This document shows positions 61,897-64,000 of a DNA stretch of 64,000 nucleotides, in pieces. The DNA is from Corallococcus sp. EGB (GTDB lineage: Bacteria; Myxococcota; Myxococcia; Myxococcales; Myxococcaceae): contig NZ_CP079946.1 in NCBI RefSeq assembly GCF_019968905.1, positions 1,984,001-2,048,000 on the forward strand, given 5' to 3'. Within the stretch, counting starts at the first letter, position 1; every line of letters starts with the position of its first letter. A program made the position numbers and the translations under genes. The notes under the pieces are model-generated. The model was not told the DNA's origin and did no database searches. It saw only the letters and a list, made by a program, of their open reading frames with translations.

Positions 61897-62739
61897 GTGC
61901 CCGCGCTCCCTCACGCCGTCGTGGATGGCCCCCTGTCCATCCAGACCTTCCTGTTCCAGGAGCTGCCTGGCCTGCGGCTGGTGCGCTACCAGACCGACGG
62001 GCGGCTGCTGCGCTCCGTGAAGGAGCGTTTCTCCGTGATGCTGACGCAGCGGGGGCACTCGGAGTGGTGGGGGCGGGGCCGGGTCCATTCCTCCTCGCCC
62101 CGGACGGTCGACCTCAAGCAGATGGGGGAGGTGCACCGGGACCTTCGCCGCGACGGGCCCGCCCGGTTCCAGGTCATCGCCTTCGACGAGCCCCTGGTCG
62201 CCGAGGCCCGCGAAGCTCTGGGGGCGCCGGCCTCCGCCCGGCTTCGTCAGCTCCAACTCGAAACGTCGCAGCCCGCGGCGGCCGCCTTCGTGCGCCTCCA
62301 CGCTGTGGTGGAGCCGGGCCTGGCGGGGCGCCCCAACGCCCTCGCGCTCCAGACGGCCCTGACCGAAGCCCTCTCCTCGCTGGTCGGATGCCTGGAGCAT
62401 TCAGGCGCGTGGGAGCGGCGCTACCGCTGGCCCATCCAGCGCGTGGTGGAGGCCCTGCACGAAGCCATTCCGGCGGGCATCACCCTGGATGCGCTGGCCC
62501 ATCAAGTGGGCTGGAACCGCTTCCACCTGTGCCGCGCCTTTCGCGAGGAGCTGGGCATGCCTCCCCACGCATACCTCACCCATCTGCGCGTCTCGCGGGC
62601 GCAGCGGCTGCTGACACAGGGACTGGCGCCCGCCGAGGTCGCCCTCCAGGTCGGGCTCTGTGATCAGAGTCAGCTCAACCGGCACTTCAAGCGCATCGTC
62701 GGCGTCACCCCGGGGCAGTTCGCGCGCGCCGTGCAGTGA
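61897..62739 (+). CDS. AraC family transcriptional regulator
   Basis: The 280-residue protein has an N-terminal ligand-binding cupin-like region. The C-terminal double helix-turn-helix spans about 180-280 (ITLDALAHQVGWNRFHLCRAF; EVALQVGLCDQSQLNRHFKRIVGVTPGQFAR). It probably controls the divergent SDR gene through the dyad at 61832. The start is a GTG; other GTG codons are possible. Confidence 0.9.
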   Translation: MPALPHAVVDGPLSIQTFLFQELPGLRLVRYQTDGRLLRSVKERFSVMLTQRGHSEWWGRGRVHSSSPRTVDLKQMGEVHRDLRRDGPARFQVIAFDEPLVAEAREALGAPASARLRQLQLETSQPAAAAFVRLHAVVEPGLAGRPNALALQTALTEALSSLVGCLEHSGAWERRYRWPIQRVVEALHEAIPAGITLDALAHQVGWNRFHLCRAFREELGMPPHAYLTHLRVSRAQRLLTQGLAPAEVALQVGLCDQSQLNRHFKRIVGVTPGQFARAVQ

Positions 62740-62769
62740 GGCCGCCCGTCACGGCGCGCATCGCGGTCT

Positions 62770-63159
62770 CTAGCGGGAGCCTTCCCGGAAGACCGCTTCG
62801 ATGTTGTTGCCGTCCGGATCCAACACGAAGGCGGCGTAGTACCCGGACGGATAGCCGGAGGCTTCCGCGCGCAGCCCGGGCCGCCCGTTGTCGGTTCCAC
62901 CCGCCGCCACCGCGGCCGCGTGGAAGGCGTCGACCTGGGCGCGGCTCGTGGCGGCGAAGGCCGTGTGTTGCTTCACACCGTGGGGATGGAAGCGGTCGAT
63001 CCAGAAGACGGGGTACTCGCGGCCGTAGCCAATGCCATCCGCCCCGGTGTCCGCGGGAAGCTGCATGGCCCGGCGGAGGCCGAGCGCCCCCAGGGCCGCG
63101 TCGTAGAATGCGGCCGAGCGAGCGACGTCCGCGACGCCAATGCCTGTGTGGTCGAGCAT
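62770..63159 (-). CDS. VOC family (glyoxalase-like) protein
   Basis: The 129-residue protein begins MLDHTGIGVADVARSAAFYD and has FVLDPDGNNIEAVF, both hallmarks of a single vicinal-oxygen-chelate module pair. Metal ligands should be His4, His73-region and Glu near the end. The substrate cannot be told. The ATG at 63159 fits the family start; two upstream frames are not needed. Confidence 0.88.
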   Translation of the reverse strand: MLDHTGIGVADVARSAAFYDAALGALGLRRAMQLPADTGADGIGYGREYPVFWIDRFHPHGVKQHTAFAATSRAQVDAFHAAAVAAGGTDNGRPGLRAEASGYPSGYYAAFVLDPDGNNIEAVFREGSR

Positions 63160-63192
63160 GGGGGCAATGTATGGCCGTCCCCACCCCATGGC

Positions 63193-64000
63193 TCAAGGGG
63201 CGGCCGGCGCCTGTGTCACGAAGCCGCGCTCTCGCATCAGGGCGTCGAGGTGCGCGTCCCTCCCGCGGAACGCCCGGACGCCCTCGAACGGGTCGACGGT
63301 GTTGCCCACGGACAGCACGTGCTCGCGCAGCCTCGCGGCCACCTCCCGCGTCGTACGCGCCTCCCCCTTCCTGGAAGGCCTCGAACGCGTCCGCCGCCAG
63401 CATGTCCGCCCAGAGATACCGGTAGTAGCCCGCAGCGTAGGCGTTGCTGGCGAAGACGTGTCCGAAGTGGGGCATGCGGAAGCGCGTGCCGACCTCCGCG
63501 GGCGCGCCCATCTGGCGGAGCACGTCGCGCTCGAAGGCATCGGGGTTGATGCGCTTGCTCCCCGCCAGGTGCATCTTCATCTCCACCAGCGCGGAGGTGA
63601 GGAAGTCGACGGTGTAGAAGCCCTGGTTGAACGTCGCCGCCTTCTGGAGGCGCGCCACGAGCGCCTGCGGCATGAGCTGGCCCGTCGCGTGGTGCACGGC
63701 GAAGCGGCCGAGCACCTCCGGCGTGGCGAGCCAGTGCTCGAACAGCTTGGAGGGGAACTCCGCGTAGTCGCTCACCACGCGGGTGCCCCCGAGCGCCGGG
63801 GACGTCACGTCGCTATTCAGCGTGTGCCTCGCGTGGCCGAACTCGTGGAACAGCGTCTGGGCGTCGCGCCAGCCCAGCAGCGCGGGGCTCCCCGCTCCCG
63901 GTTTCACGAAGGGCATGCTGATGGCCACCAGGGCTGGCACCTCGCCCCGGAAGCGCTCCTGGACGCGGTACGTCTCCGTCTGTCCGCCGTTGTACTTGCC
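63193..64000 (-). pseudogene. M3 family oligopeptidase, C-terminal part, with one frameshift (partial at window end)
   Basis: The minus strand encodes the C-terminal 268 residues of an M3 (Dcp/OpdA-like) zinc peptidase, with the active site TLFHEFGHARH and GVDFL/YAAGYYRYLWADML family regions. An extra G in a G5 run near 63363-63367 breaks the frame after EAFQEG. The right continuation, EARTTREVAARLREHVLSV to FVTQAPAAP, is intact in the next frame. The error may be a real mutation or a sequencing fault, as a similar run is shifted in the WD40 gene. The N-terminus lies beyond the window. Confidence 0.75.

Overview
The window is very GC-rich, with G or C at nearly every third codon position. It carries a eukaryote-like Ser/Thr kinase with TPRs, an FHA-domain sigma-54 activator, many lipoproteins and secreted hydrolases, and a retron-type reverse transcriptase. 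This points to a myxobacterium, most likely family Myxococcaceae (Myxococcus, Corallococcus or Pyxidicoccus). No rRNA, tRNA or CRISPR array was seen.

Layout. 0-0.6 kb: edge of a class I lanthipeptide locus (LanC start on the minus strand, precursor peptide on the plus strand). 0.7-6 kb: an efflux transporter, then a two-gene minus operon (thioredoxin/MORN-like/TPR protein and an acidic RHH-FHA protein). 6.1-7.7 kb: a decayed ATP-grasp gene and a first array of palindromic repeats. 7.9-10.9 kb: a GH26-like lipoprotein, a tandem duplicated pair of unknown proteins, and an RNA ligase. 11-22 kb: a coherent block with a transmembrane Ser/Thr kinase, an FHA-AAA+ sigma-54 activator, and four or five secreted or effector-like proteins. 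22.6-34.4 kb: a JmjC-like protein, lipoproteins, a large starch-binding GH119-like amylase, and a plant-type methionine S-methyltransferase. 34.4-37.1 kb: one long array of 70-bp repeats split by an IS4-family element with 9-bp target duplications. 37-54 kb: mostly ordinary single genes (amidase, SRPBCC, beta-lactamase-like, erythromycin-esterase-like, HTTM trio, epimerase, epoxide hydrolase). 51.5-56.1 kb also holds several gene fragments. 56.3-60.9 kb: a retron-like unit, with a hairpin-rich RNA region, a reverse transcriptase and, 18 bp downstream, a phospholipase-D/SF2-helicase/DUF3427-like protein. 61-64 kb: a divergent SDR/AraC pair, a VOC protein and the end of an M3 peptidase.

Two candidate systems stand out. 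First, three genes far apart (starts at 13559, 21752 and 52841, all minus) share three things: an N-terminal module with a DGFD motif, a good sigma-54 -24/-12 promoter, and a pair of 22-bp dyads (CCTGGTGAC-N4-GTCACCAGG type) 21 bp apart. The FHA sigma-54 activator and kinase between the first two are the obvious regulators, so I infer a small regulon of exported or effector proteins (glycine-zipper protein, thaumatin-like protein, lytic transglycosylase). Second, the reverse transcriptase is preceded by an msr-msd-like RNA region and followed almost at once by a nuclease-helicase of a type I do not know as a retron effector. All functions are read from sequence; no search was run.
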